Below are positions 1-8,978 of a DNA stretch of 64,000 nucleotides, piece after piece. The stretch comes from Hungatella hathewayi. Its GTDB lineage: Bacteria > Bacillota > Clostridia > Lachnospirales > Lachnospiraceae. The translations under genes and the position numbers were made by a program. How positions within the stretch are numbered: position 1 is the first letter of the stretch; each line of letters starts with the position of its first letter. The stretch lies in assembly GCA_025149285.1 (NCBI GenBank), contig CP102274.1, positions 3,994,001 to 4,058,000 on the forward strand, read 5' to 3'. The notes beneath the pieces were generated by a model that worked only from the letters and a program-made list of their open reading frames with translations, had not been told where the DNA came from and did not search any database.

Positions 1-202
1 GTCTGACCGTTTGTTGTTGGCAGAAGATACAGATCTGTATTTACCCCTTCCGCAAATTCATCCAACGTGTTATTATAAAGCATACCAGCGGCACCTCCCG
101 GTAAACCGTCCAGCACCAGATTTAATGCCCCAATGTCCTGCTCCGTTCCATCAAGTCGATCAACTGATAGATAAGTTCTTCTTTATAATTAAACCAATCC
201 AT
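1..202 (-). pseudogene. element-encoded hypothetical, frameshifted, runs off window
   Basis: An ATG at 202 opens 16 codons (MDWFNYKEELIYQLID) and then runs into a stop around 122-124. A different frame stays open to the window edge and reads naturally, beginning DGTEQDIGALNLVLDGLPGG. Loss of one base near 153-157 would join the two parts. The gene lies 13 bases downstream of the Toprim protein gene and is on the same strand. No family was recognised. A sequencing error is possible, but other genes of this element carry similar lesions. Confidence 0.4.
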
Positions 203-214
203 ATTTCTTCTTTT

Positions 215-1207
215 CTACTGGATTTTTCCAATTGCCTGTTTCCGCACCACATTCCTGCTTCTATCCAAATATTGAACAGTTGCTTTTTTTCTCTCTGTAA
301 CGAGAAATTCATTCCAATCTTTTCCGTGTGGTGGAAATCGGACTTTGACCCGATAACCCATTTCCCTATATTTTTTACGGCATGCTGCCGCTGCTTTTCT
401 ACCGGCTTTATCGTTGTCAAAATACAGGCTAACCAGCTTGATCTGGGGATTTTCTAACAAAAACCGGTCTAATGCTCCATCCCAGGTTGTCCCCAATGCC
501 AGTTTATTTGACTGCCCGTCTCGTTTATAATCCATGTAGGACATTAAATCAATAGCCGCCTCAAATACCTTGACTTCTTTGTTTCTCCTATTTCGAACAT
601 TAAATCCATAGGTTTTGTCGTTATTGTCCACATCCCCTTTAAATGGCTTTCCATAATTGTCAACCGTTCCTCTCATGCTGGCAAAACGGGCTGTTCCGAA
701 TGAATCTCGACCAATAAAAACCACGTTATGGTATCTACGCGTTTCATAGATCAGTTTCTTTTTTACAAACCAGTCCACCACCGCTTTGCTCAAGCAACGT
801 GTTTTCAACAGATAAGCATATAAACGCCGGTAATTATCATTCGCCTCTGGGAGCACAAATTCCCCCTTTTCCTCTGGTTCCGTCTCCTGTTCTGCTTTTC
901 TGCATTCGTGTCTTTTTCTATATGTATCACTTTCAAACTCTTTATCCTCATATCTATAACCGGCTTCATTTAGTAGATAAATGACAGATCCGCGGAAGTC
1001 CATCCCGCAAAACTGTTTCAAAAATTCGATAGTATCACCATTATGGCCTTCCATACTCTGGGGGATAGAATAACGCAGCCAAGTCCTCCGGTTTTTTATC
1101 CTAACGGAATCATGTTCCTTTAGCGTATAGTAACTGCCAACTCTTTTTGTAGTGAACCCCTGACGTTCAGCAATGGATACCAGGTCCACGCTCCTCGCAA
1201 TATCCAA
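215..1207 (-). CDS. DUF3991/Toprim domain primase-like protein
   Basis: This 330-aa protein resembles the Toprim-containing proteins of Firmicute integrative elements that are thought to act in element replication or transfer. The N-terminal 85 residues match the DUF3991-type module. A Toprim-like core follows, with a candidate catalytic Glu216 (VFEAAIDLMSY) and a DND acidic motif at 264-266 (LYFDNDKAGR). No CHC2 zinc finger or helicase domain is present. The start given is a TTG at 1207. Seven in-frame residues upstream (KFSDEEL) look like native protein, and an ATA codon at 1226-1228 sits 7 nt after a perfect AGGAGG (1236-1241), so translation may start at that ATA. Confidence 0.75.
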   Translation of the reverse strand: MDIARSVDLVSIAERQGFTTKRVGSYYTLKEHDSVRIKNRRTWLRYSIPQSMEGHNGDTIEFLKQFCGMDFRGSVIYLLNEAGYRYEDKEFESDTYRKRHECRKAEQETEPEEKGEFVLPEANDNYRRLYAYLLKTRCLSKAVVDWFVKKKLIYETRRYHNVVFIGRDSFGTARFASMRGTVDNYGKPFKGDVDNNDKTYGFNVRNRRNKEVKVFEAAIDLMSYMDYKRDGQSNKLALGTTWDGALDRFLLENPQIKLVSLYFDNDKAGRKAAAACRKKYREMGYRVKVRFPPHGKDWNEFLVTERKKATVQYLDRSRNVVRKQAIGKIQ

Positions 1208-1252
1208 CTCTTCATCCGAAAATTTTATATCGCCACCTCCTGGATCAGAATC

Positions 1253-2353
1253 TTAATCTATAAACTTCATATCCAAGTAACTCCTGCCCTCTGGAAAGTT
1301 TCTTTCAAATTCTTGCAGATAGTTTCTACAGGCACTTCCATCTTTAGCCAGAAAGCAAAAATCCCGCAAGCTCATCCGCTTAAACATATGGGGCTGGTTG
1401 CACCACCTGGACAGGTTCACATACATTCCCCGGTAAGGAGACTCCCTGTATTTTTCATACCTCATAATATACGGGTAGGCACGCATCCCCATCAATATCC
1501 TTATGCGTTCAAATGTTTGTAGAAGGTCCTGCCGCCAAAATGATTGGTCATATCTCCCTTTTGAATCAAATCCTGTCAAGACATAGAATCTCACTCTCTT
1601 TGATCCCTGAAATACATTATTTATCACTTTCATCTTCTCAACAATCACTCTTTTATCCTTGATGTTGTTAAAAGCAAAAATCAAATCTCCATCCAGCCTG
1701 CAAGCTGCCAGTTCCTCAGCTTTTTGCGAAGTGATAAGCCGGATATCCAAGCCTTGCCGGAACTGTATCGGACGGCCTGTTTCCCGTAGCTGCTCCAACA
1801 AAGTGTGCCACTCCCTGCATGCCAGGAAATTATCATCCAGCAGGCATATTTTCTTTCTCTTAGGGTCATAAAACTCTGTCACAGGGCTTGCAGGCACCGA
1901 TGCCGTCTTATTACGGTTTACACAAAAAGGGCATTGCCGAAAGCAGCCCCTTGTCAAAAAACCCACAGAATACTCCCGGTAATATTTGAATTTCTTACTT
2001 CTTTTCCCGTCCTCACCCTGGCTGGCAAGCCAATTTGCGTAAAGACTGTAATCGGGCATGGTATGTTCTACTTCATAAGGTAATCCGGGGGCCTGGTCTA
2101 AATAGAAACCAGTCCCCCCATATTTGACATGTTCCATAGTAAGAACTTCCTCCGGGCATCTTGTTCCTGTAAAAACCTTTGAAAGATACACCCGTCCAAA
2201 CTCTTGTACATTGGAATAATCAGTCAATAATTCTACCTGATCACCCATCTGCTTATGATATGAGCTGATTTTCATACATGCCAGGTTTGGCATGCGATGT
2301 CTGTTTTTTTCCAGTAAGTCAGCATCAATAATCCCAACTTTTACATTCATCAC
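1253..2353 (-). CDS. Radical SAM protein, element-encoded
   Basis: The 366-aa protein has the canonical radical SAM motif CxxxCxxC at Cys137, Cys141 and Cys144 (GCFRQCPFC), which binds a [4Fe-4S] cluster and S-adenosylmethionine. The first 110 residues look like the Rossmann-type front half found in B12-binding radical SAM families, although no B12-binding DxHxxG motif was seen. LLDDNFLA and the later RQGLDIRL fit the SAM-binding barrel. A GTG at 2353 and an ATG at 2350 are both possible starts. It lies between the Toprim protein and a DndC/APS-reductase-like gene, and all share one strand. Its substrate is unknown. Confidence 0.8.
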   Translation of the reverse strand: MMNVKVGIIDADLLEKNRHRMPNLACMKISSYHKQMGDQVELLTDYSNVQEFGRVYLSKVFTGTRCPEEVLTMEHVKYGGTGFYLDQAPGLPYEVEHTMPDYSLYANWLASQGEDGKRSKKFKYYREYSVGFLTRGCFRQCPFCVNRNKTASVPASPVTEFYDPKRKKICLLDDNFLACREWHTLLEQLRETGRPIQFRQGLDIRLITSQKAEELAACRLDGDLIFAFNNIKDKRVIVEKMKVINNVFQGSKRVRFYVLTGFDSKGRYDQSFWRQDLLQTFERIRILMGMRAYPYIMRYEKYRESPYRGMYVNLSRWCNQPHMFKRMSLRDFCFLAKDGSACRNYLQEFERNFPEGRSYLDMKFID

Positions 2354-2501
2354 CTCTTTACCGTAAATCTTTTACCCATTTCTGTTTCTTGCATTGCGGT
2401 GCTGTTGTGCTTCTCCGCTTGGAAAGTATATCCCATGAACCGCCGCCCGTGCATTCTCTGTCACAGCTCCAGCCGGCAGGGAACTCTCGGATTCCTGATG
2501 A

Positions 2502-3371
2502 CTAAATGTTATTGTCTGGTCCCATGTCCATAAAATCTGCCAGGCACAACTGCCCTTCAATATTCTGATCCTGCATCCACCATCGAAACACATCTTCTCC
2601 GTTCTTCCATTTTGTCTCTTTTCCTGCCGCATGGATCGCCACCAGCATTTTTTCAAATGCCCGGATATAAGCTGCTTTGTACTTCGGAAAGTCTGCAAAT
2701 TCCTTGTACCGGTTTTTGCCGGCCATCGGACACCCTACGCAGCCAACCCTCTTATACCCCATATTGTATAGCGGATTATAAGACATATGGTTGGAGCGGA
2801 TATAGTCCCAGATATCACGGTGCTCCCAGTCAATGATCGGATTCGATACCACACGGCCACGGACTGCACACCGTTCTATAACCAGGCGCTTATCATCGTT
2901 ATCGTTCATTAATGTAATCCGGTTTTCAACCTTCGCCGCTGCTGCTTCTAACTGCCCCCGTTTGGAGCGTTTCACACTTTCGTCCCACCGCACCCCGGTA
3001 GCAACCATTCTGTCCGGTGTTGTATTCTCTTTTAGGATTTCACAACAGTAGCGCTGCATCCTCGTGGGCGGCATCTTCTTTTTAACGATCAACTGCCACA
3101 TACTTAACGATGGCATATGGATGTAACATGGGATCCCTTTTTCTTTTAAACCTCGAAATTTCTCCCGAATGTAATACACGGTATCGGGAGCATCGACTGT
3201 TGTATGAGAATTGTGGACCTCAAACTCAACGTTGGACCGTATAAACAAATCCAGAAGCACATCAGAATCCTTCCCCCCACTGTAAGTACAGATTATGGGG
3301 GCATCATAGTACCTCTTTGACATTTCACTTGCTAATTTGATTCGTTCAATGCTTTTCGCCTCTAAATCCAA
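2502..3371 (-). CDS. PAPS-reductase/DndC-like Fe-S protein
   Basis: This 289-aa protein belongs to the adenine-nucleotide alpha-hydrolase/PAPS reductase superfamily. A PP-loop SGGKDS lies at residues 31-36. A CysCys pair (109-110) plus CxxC (211-214, CVGCP) is the CC...CxxC pattern that holds a [4Fe-4S] cluster in APS reductases and in the DNA-sulfur-modification protein DndC. Its position in a mobile element next to a radical SAM gene argues against ordinary sulfate assimilation. A role in nucleic acid or cofactor modification is inferred, not shown. The start is a TTG at 3371 with only a weak upstream GGAAG. Confidence 0.75.
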   Translation of the reverse strand: MDLEAKSIERIKLASEMSKRYYDAPIICTYSGGKDSDVLLDLFIRSNVEFEVHNSHTTVDAPDTVYYIREKFRGLKEKGIPCYIHMPSLSMWQLIVKKKMPPTRMQRYCCEILKENTTPDRMVATGVRWDESVKRSKRGQLEAAAAKVENRITLMNDNDDKRLVIERCAVRGRVVSNPIIDWEHRDIWDYIRSNHMSYNPLYNMGYKRVGCVGCPMAGKNRYKEFADFPKYKAAYIRAFEKMLVAIHAAGKETKWKNGEDVFRWWMQDQNIEGQLCLADFMDMGPDNNI

Positions 3372-3531
3372 TAACTTCCGAAGAGACTATCGTTTTACAT
3401 GGCCACAACTTCTTATCCCTCCTTTTGTGTTTCAATTTAGATTTTTATAAAGGAATCCAGAAAACCTTTCTACTTGAAGGATAGATGTTCTCGTATTCTG
3501 TCTTGTTACAATAGCAGACTCTTAAATCTTG

Positions 3532-3861
3532 TTACCTGTAGCTGCCTGTATTTTTTCTAATAGGTATTGTCTCCTTCCAGGGTTCCATCTTCTGAACCTT
3601 ATGGATTCTCCCACATATGTCAGATATTCTTTCATACTCGGTGTCTGACTTATCCAATATCTCCAGCAGCTCCTTAAAATACTCTGAAGCTTCTCCGCAG
3701 CCTTTGGAGTTTGTCAGCCACTGATATACTTCCCTGATCCTGTCTTCCGGTGTCTTTTTAGGTTCTTTATCGTCCATGCACCCAAAAGTCCCAAGGTCAT
3801 CTACCAGCCTGTTCACGTCCTCCGCCAGACGCTGAATATAATCATTTGCTTTATCTTCCAT
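3532..3861 (-). CDS. Hypothetical protein
   Basis: A 109-aa soluble, charged and probably helical protein (MEDKANDYIQRLAEDVNRLV...). No family was recognised. The start ATG follows GAAAGGGTAATGATAAATT. It lies between the PAPS-reductase-like gene and another hypothetical, all on the minus strand, so it probably belongs to the same element transcript. Confidence 0.6.
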   Translation of the reverse strand: MEDKANDYIQRLAEDVNRLVDDLGTFGCMDDKEPKKTPEDRIREVYQWLTNSKGCGEASEYFKELLEILDKSDTEYERISDICGRIHKVQKMEPWKETIPIRKNTGSYR

Positions 3862-3903
3862 AAATTATCATTACCCTTTCTCACATTTACAGATTTATGG
3901 TTA

Positions 3904-4542
3904 TCATTTTTCACCGCGCCGCTTAATGCTCTCTTTGATTTCCTGGCGCATTCTTCTTGTATTATTACTGGGTACGGCGATTGCTGCCGCCTCATCAATG
4001 CTCAGATGGTTATACAGGAAAGCTTCTTTTATCGTTCTCATCTGATAACAGTCAAAGTGCTCTTTCGCATATACTGCTACCTGATCATAGGTGAGGCCAT
4101 ACTGAAAACTTGATAAGATTTCTTCAATTTGGTCCTCATCAAATCGGTTATCTGTAGCCAGTTCCATTTCCTGGACACTCCTACCTATATAAAACCCGTA
4201 AAACACTAATTCCATTTGTCTATAATTGTGTTTTCCATCTGCTACAATCCGTATCTTCTGGATATCCAGCTTCCTTTCCAGTGCTCCGGCAATTGCCCGG
4301 ACCTCCTCCGATCCGTCTGAATCATGCACAAGACCAATAAGACTATCCCAATCTATACCCATCAAATACGCTTTGCGCAAAGCATTTATTTTGTTACTAT
4401 ATCCTCCAACCTCCATGATCTTCTTCACCAACTCATAGGGGATCCGGTCAGCAGATAACGCCTCCTCCGCGATCCGCAGTTTTTCCTTTAATAAGAAGAT
4501 CTCATTTTTCAGGGTATCCAAAGTTTTGATTTTATTGTCCAT
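3904..4542 (-). CDS. Hypothetical helical protein
   Basis: A 212-aa protein beginning MDNKIKTLDTLKNEIFLLKE. The ATG at 4542 is chosen because GGAGG lies just upstream; a longer reading to 4602 would have no such site. The N-terminal 30 residues look like a coiled coil, and the rest consists of short helical repeats and a basic C-terminus (SIKRRGEK). Related proteins are common in clostridial integrative elements, but no function is known. It lies 81 bases downstream of the large secreted protein gene. Confidence 0.6.
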   Translation of the reverse strand: MDNKIKTLDTLKNEIFLLKEKLRIAEEALSADRIPYELVKKIMEVGGYSNKINALRKAYLMGIDWDSLIGLVHDSDGSEEVRAIAGALERKLDIQKIRIVADGKHNYRQMELVFYGFYIGRSVQEMELATDNRFDEDQIEEILSSFQYGLTYDQVAVYAKEHFDCYQMRTIKEAFLYNHLSIDEAAAIAVPSNNTRRMRQEIKESIKRRGEK

Positions 4543-4623
4543 GTCACTCCTCCTTATGTAGCAAAAGAGGAAGATTCCGCGTCTCCCTCTTTTTGTAACC
4601 ATTTCTTTATTTTGTTCTAACTA

Positions 4624-6363
4624 TTAATCTGGTGCCTGCGGCGAAATATGCCAGTCTGTCCACAAATTTCCGTTGATTGTCAGGTTATCCGTTAAATTTA
4701 AAGATAACATCCCTGACGGCGTCCATGCATCAATCAGCCAGGTATACGGTGTGTACCTGCCATCAGGCATCCATATAGGTGTAAAGTGTGTCCTTCGCTT
4801 AAAAGTGCTGTATTGGTTTTGCTTAAACTCAAATTGTGACTGTAAGCCCCCTGACATCCGATCCAATAATCGCCAATATGTTTTATATTGGAACTCTGGA
4901 AAATAGGTTACTGCATTTTGGGCTCCAGTGACAGCACTGGACTGATTCGTACTTACATTACTGCTGACAAATTCATTAAATCCGTAACCGCTCTTTAGTG
5001 TTTTTCCACTAGCTGTAGGGGATTTACCGTCTGGCTGGACACGCATTGTCGCGTTCATATTTGCGTGATATCTATCGATATTGAACTTCCACCAGCCATG
5101 GTCGCACCAGAAGCCATCATCGTCATCATTACCACTATGCCATACCCAGTAGGAATACCAATAAGGACGCCAGATACTCCAGTCAGCGGACGTCTGCTGG
5201 TTTTTTGATGGAACTTCCGGCCTCGTATAACTGTCATTACGGTCGTCCGCGATCGGATTCGGCGGCGGATTCTTGTCCAGGTTTACGATTTTGACCCGTA
5301 TCGTACCTTTATCTGTATGTCCGCCGCCTTTAACCGTGACTGGAATTTCCATAGTCTGCTCCGTTGACGGTGTTGTCCATCGAACCCATGCGAGCTGACT
5401 CCCCCCTTCCGGGTAATATACGTTGCTTACCTTATAATTTCTCCCCTTTAATTTAAAGGTCACAGATACTGGGTGGTCTGGATCACTTTGACTGCCACCT
5501 ACACGGATACTTGTGATAACCTCTGTATTGGTATGGTATTCATAATCAAAGGAAGCAACCTCTGGTGATAGATCTGGCAATTCTTCATTAAAACGTATAA
5601 TTCCAAGCCCCAACGAAGTTTTAATCTCCTGGTGTGAACGTAGTCCGGTAATTGGGCCGTTCCACGCTGGGTATCCTAAATCAGGTTTTTCAAGGAACAT
5701 TGAAAGGGGCAAATTTTGAAAGACAACCCCACGCATCCAGGAATATACCACCCCTCCTGCCACCTCATCGTATAATGCCGCTTCGGTTGCTGTCATAGCA
5801 ACTCTTACTCCCTGCAAAGTCACGTAGGCAATCGGCTCTATCATGATCCTGTACTCGCCGTTGATTAGTACATTAAAATCTATTCCCACATAGCCTGCAA
5901 TCCCACGTACTGTCTGTTCATCCGTAAAGTACCGCTTTATCTCCGCAATGCTGGCCGGTCCGAGACTTTGAGAACTTATGATTTTGGGTAATCTCTGCGC
6001 TGGTCTTATGTATTGATACCTGGAACCGGAAATACCAATCCCCCGGCCTGATGTATAAGACATTTTGCTCACTTTTCCAAAATGAAGCCTGATATCAGAT
6101 GGGCTTCTGTTGGTAAGATCAACAGGCGTGCCTACTACTTTATGGTCGCTTGTACTGATTACCGACACACGTACTCCTTCATCACCTGGGGACCAATAAT
6201 TTTCCGAAGAACCTTGTCCCATGCCGCCACCTCCGCCGTCCACATTACCTTGCCCTGTCGCATAAGCAGGAACCGACATGATCAAAAAACACAGACTGAA
6301 CAGTGCAATCCCTGTCAGCCATCTTATTCGGCTTTTCAAATTTCGAAATGTTCTCCTTTCCAA
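4624..6363 (-). CDS. Large secreted protein, DUF5704-like
   Basis: The protein of up to 579 aa has an N-terminal signal sequence (hydrophobic WLTGIALFSLCFLIMSV, cleavage likely after VPAYA). It is followed by a Gly-rich linker, beta-rich segments and an aromatic/Asp-rich patch (SADWSIWRPYWYSYWVW). No transmembrane anchor is seen at the C-terminus, so it is probably exported. Similar proteins accompany Tad-like clusters in clostridial mobile elements and have been called DUF5704; that assignment is from memory. The TTG at 6363 has no upstream ribosome-binding site; a TTG at 6339 (LKSRIRWL) after AAAGGAG is an alternative start. Confidence 0.65.
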   Translation of the reverse strand: MERRTFRNLKSRIRWLTGIALFSLCFLIMSVPAYATGQGNVDGGGGGMGQGSSENYWSPGDEGVRVSVISTSDHKVVGTPVDLTNRSPSDIRLHFGKVSKMSYTSGRGIGISGSRYQYIRPAQRLPKIISSQSLGPASIAEIKRYFTDEQTVRGIAGYVGIDFNVLINGEYRIMIEPIAYVTLQGVRVAMTATEAALYDEVAGGVVYSWMRGVVFQNLPLSMFLEKPDLGYPAWNGPITGLRSHQEIKTSLGLGIIRFNEELPDLSPEVASFDYEYHTNTEVITSIRVGGSQSDPDHPVSVTFKLKGRNYKVSNVYYPEGGSQLAWVRWTTPSTEQTMEIPVTVKGGGHTDKGTIRVKIVNLDKNPPPNPIADDRNDSYTRPEVPSKNQQTSADWSIWRPYWYSYWVWHSGNDDDDGFWCDHGWWKFNIDRYHANMNATMRVQPDGKSPTASGKTLKSGYGFNEFVSSNVSTNQSSAVTGAQNAVTYFPEFQYKTYWRLLDRMSGGLQSQFEFKQNQYSTFKRRTHFTPIWMPDGRYTPYTWLIDAWTPSGMLSLNLTDNLTINGNLWTDWHISPQAPD

Positions 6364-6365
6364 TG

Positions 6366-6393
6366 AAAAAGCACAGCCATAAATAGCTGTGCT
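6366..6393 (-). terminator. Rho-independent terminator
   Basis: On the minus strand an 8-bp stem (AGCACAGC/GCTGTGCT) with an 8-nt loop is followed by a T-run. It lies between the gene ending at 6459 and the secreted-protein gene, so it may reduce readthrough into the distal part of the operon. Confidence 0.6.
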
Positions 6394-6458
6394 AAACGAT
6401 AAGTAAATGATATTTTTGATTTCACTCTATGCCTGGTAGGACGAAGGTTGCCATCTTG

Positions 6459-7049
6459 TCAATCCATGATCCCGATTTTATTACCATTTTCATAGATTTC
6501 ACTGTCTTCAATTCCTTCCCCTTCCCCAATGTCATCTATCCAGCCGAATCCTGGGGCATATATTTTTCCTTCCTGCGACTCACCCTCCGGTGCAGCTCCG
6601 GGAACTGTGTCTGTCTCTGGCTGTTGTACTTCATCATGGTTTTCCGGCACCGGCACACCCTCGACACTCTCCCCATCTGGTTTCTGATTGGGATTTTTCA
6701 ATACTTCTTGATCCGGTGTCTCTGGTTTTGTCACTCTGGGCTGGATATTCTGAACGGGCTGCCCGTTATCCTGATCCCCCTCTTTTCCTTCCTCTGATTC
6801 TGGCTGTCCCTCTGTGGTTTCCGGTTCTTTCTTTGATTCCTCTTTTTTACTGTCAGTCTCTTTTGGTTTCTTATCCAATTCTGACTTTTTTATATCCGGT
6901 TTCACCTCTATTTCTGTAGACTGGCTCTCTGCCAGCTTATCTTTCGTCTTCGCTGGTCCTTTAAAATTACTGGCAATCATGACTACAAGAACAATACAAC
7001 ACACTACACAGCCCGCTATAATCATACCTTTTTTCACTTTATCACTCAT
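6459..7049 (-). CDS. Membrane-anchored Pro/Glu-rich protein (DUF6550-like)
   Basis: A 196-aa protein with a short cytoplasmic start (MSDKVKKG) and one transmembrane helix at about residues 8-28 (MIIAGCVVCCIVLVVMIA). A long low-complexity extracellular stalk rich in Lys, Glu, Pro and Thr follows, and a small conserved C-terminal patch (IYAPGFGWIDD). This looks like a surface stalk or spacer. It lies directly after the two TadE-like genes and before the secreted protein, so it is probably part of the same surface apparatus. The DUF6550 family name is a tentative recollection. Confidence 0.6.
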   Translation of the reverse strand: MSDKVKKGMIIAGCVVCCIVLVVMIASNFKGPAKTKDKLAESQSTEIEVKPDIKKSELDKKPKETDSKKEESKKEPETTEGQPESEEGKEGDQDNGQPVQNIQPRVTKPETPDQEVLKNPNQKPDGESVEGVPVPENHDEVQQPETDTVPGAAPEGESQEGKIYAPGFGWIDDIGEGEGIEDSEIYENGNKIGIMD

Positions 7050-7123
7050 ATGGTTCTCCTTCCTGTCTCAATCATTTTGTCGCATCAAACATACTACATT
7101 TTTCCAATTCTGTCTACCAAATT

Positions 7124-7669
7124 TTAAAAGACTTCAATATACCCTGCCTGAACCTTTAACCTGATCTTCATTTCAGGCAGACGCTTTCCTGCAAACTGGA
7201 CTGGTACTTTTAATGTCACGACTGCATCAATCTCAAACCTCTGTTCATTCTCCGGTGTTCCCGGTGCAAGCGGCGCATTACGTGCAGTAACACTTAAATC
7301 CGATATGCTGTACTCCAGAACCCCATCTGTATACTTTACATGCCGCCCGGATTCCACCCTTGTTCCCAGGATTTTATCCATTTCAGACAGTACATCCCCC
7401 TTATCTACGCTATACTTAAAACCTCCATTATTGGGCTGGTATCCTCCACTGTATCCTTCCCTTACCCCGTGATATACATTGGCATAATTATCATTTACCG
7501 TTATCATGACAGCTTCCTGTGCGGCGTCCCTTACACCATTGGCAATAATCTTCAGGCGGTAAAATTCCAAAAATCCGCACATGATCAGCATTAATACCAA
7601 TGTAACCGCAACCACAAATGGGAAAGAGGAACCACGCTTATCCTTTAAACAGCAAATCAGGCGCTTCAT
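7124..7669 (-). CDS. TadE/TadG-like pseudopilin
   Basis: A 181-aa protein with a basic N-terminus, a prepilin-like segment (KRGSSFPFVVAVTLVLMLIM) and one transmembrane helix at about 16-34, then an extracellular domain. The RGSS/F junction before the hydrophobic stretch resembles the TadE-type leader site that prepilin peptidases cut. Its start overlaps the upstream gene's stop by four bases (ATGA), so the two are translationally coupled. It is likely a minor pilin or pseudopilin of the Tad-like machine. Confidence 0.65.
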   Translation of the reverse strand: MKRLICCLKDKRGSSFPFVVAVTLVLMLIMCGFLEFYRLKIIANGVRDAAQEAVMITVNDNYANVYHGVREGYSGGYQPNNGGFKYSVDKGDVLSEMDKILGTRVESGRHVKYTDGVLEYSISDLSVTARNAPLAPGTPENEQRFEIDAVVTLKVPVQFAGKRLPEMKIRLKVQAGYIEVF

Positions 7670-8061
7670 TTATGATATACCTCGCTCTTTCCAGTAGCAC
7701 TAGCCTTTAAAGTAATCGGAAAAGAACCAAAATTTCCAAATAGCCCAAGGTCCCGATGTAATGTCAGTTTTACAGTGACTTCATGATTTAACTGGATATC
7801 CCCCCTTTGTGACCACTCAACTGTAGGATCTAATCCCGTCCGTTCCCGAAGTACCTGTTCCCGCCTGGCAGTCTCGGTTCCAACTCTGCCACTGATTTCA
7901 GCCTCCCGGCACAATTCCGTTGCAAACGTGTCCAACTGATTCTTAGCCAGAAAAACCGGGAATACACTGACAGCTAATGCGATCACCAACATGGCACACA
8001 ACACCAGCACACAGATATCTATATATCCCTCTCCACGGTTCGTTTTTAATATTTTTTTCAA
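7666..8061 (-). CDS. DUF4320-like / TadE-like pseudopilin
   Basis: A 131-aa protein starting MKKILKTNRGEGYIDICVLV. A short basic leader ends in RGEGY, and a transmembrane helix covers about residues 14-35. The remaining 95 residues form a small beta-rich extracellular domain. It fits the DUF4320 family found with Tad-like and conjugation genes in Clostridia. The gene order F-domain protein, DUF4320, TadE-like supports a minor pilin role. It overlaps the next gene by four bases. Confidence 0.65.
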   Translation of the reverse strand: MKKILKTNRGEGYIDICVLVLCAMLVIALAVSVFPVFLAKNQLDTFATELCREAEISGRVGTETARREQVLRERTGLDPTVEWSQRGDIQLNHEVTVKLTLHRDLGLFGNFGSFPITLKASATGKSEVYHK

Positions 8062-8098
8062 GTCCCTTGACCTCCTTTCATGTGGAGTATATGGCTGC

Positions 8099-8974
8099 TT
8101 AGAACATCCCTCCTAATGATTTGATGATTTCAAATACAATGATCGCAAGGTAAGTCAGCAAAAAACACATCAGCATGAGAAACGAAAAAAACCTGATCTT
8201 AGGCGGTATCTTCTGGGCCTCACTTTTTAATTTCTGCAATTCAATCTGCTTAAAGTCGTGAGCAAGCATCTGAAAATATACCACGCTGTTATCTCCGCGC
8301 AGAACCCCAATCAATCCCCGGACAACATCAGACAGCATTGGTGAGTTTAACCGCGCCTCAAACCGGGTAAGTGCCGCCTCATAACTGGATGATCTCATAT
8401 CTGCCGCAAGGACCCCCAGCTCTTCCCCAAATTCTGTACCGGCATTTTTCCTGAAATTCTCCACCATGGAAAGCACATCACGGTTATTCTGCAGCTCCTG
8501 TTCCAAATTGGCAACAAAACGTGGCAGTTCGTCTTCGATTGATTTTCTTTTTGACTTTAGCATCTCGTCTGCGCGCTGGATTTCCTTAAAGTAAACCATG
8601 ACTGCCAGAAACACTACAATCGGTGTCAAGAGAGGAAAGAGAAGCAAGCATGGAATGATACCAGCCATCAGTAAGCCGGCTTTTGTAAGTGCATACGCCT
8701 GATATACTTCCGGTGTCATCTTAATCCCTGTTGCTTTCAGCACGTTTTTCATTCGGCTTTTCCGATACTCATCCATTCGTATTACATGGGACAGTCTCAT
8801 GGCTCCCTGCAATAGGAACGCATCGAATGCCGCCGATCCTTTTTTATTGTTTCTTCCTGTGTCCAGCAATGCCTTTTCTGTCTTCATATATGGCACTTTT
8901 AGCAAGTCTGCAGCCAGGAAGAACATTCCCAGGAAGAGGAATCCTCCAAATAATAACAGTAATAACACTGACAT
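8099..8974 (-). CDS. TadC-like type II secretion F-domain membrane protein
   Basis: A 291-aa inner-membrane platform protein. Hydrophobic segments lie at about 2-24, 100-135 and 265-290. The cytoplasmic F-domain between them includes ELPRFVANLEQELQNNRDVLSMVENF. Proteins of this kind pair with a second F-domain protein and couple the TadA ATPase to pilus assembly. AGGAGG lies just upstream of ATG 8974, and the gene follows the TadB-like gene within five bases. Confidence 0.75.
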   Translation of the reverse strand: MSVLLLLLFGGFLFLGMFFLAADLLKVPYMKTEKALLDTGRNNKKGSAAFDAFLLQGAMRLSHVIRMDEYRKSRMKNVLKATGIKMTPEVYQAYALTKAGLLMAGIIPCLLLFPLLTPIVVFLAVMVYFKEIQRADEMLKSKRKSIEDELPRFVANLEQELQNNRDVLSMVENFRKNAGTEFGEELGVLAADMRSSSYEAALTRFEARLNSPMLSDVVRGLIGVLRGDNSVVYFQMLAHDFKQIELQKLKSEAQKIPPKIRFFSFLMLMCFLLTYLAIIVFEIIKSLGGMF

Positions 8975-8978
8975 ATCC

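Noticed and set aside
2372..2698. 108-codon reading overlapping the PAPS-reductase-like gene
   Set aside because: It is mostly an alternative frame of that gene; the 150 bases beyond the gene's stop show no native-looking protein.
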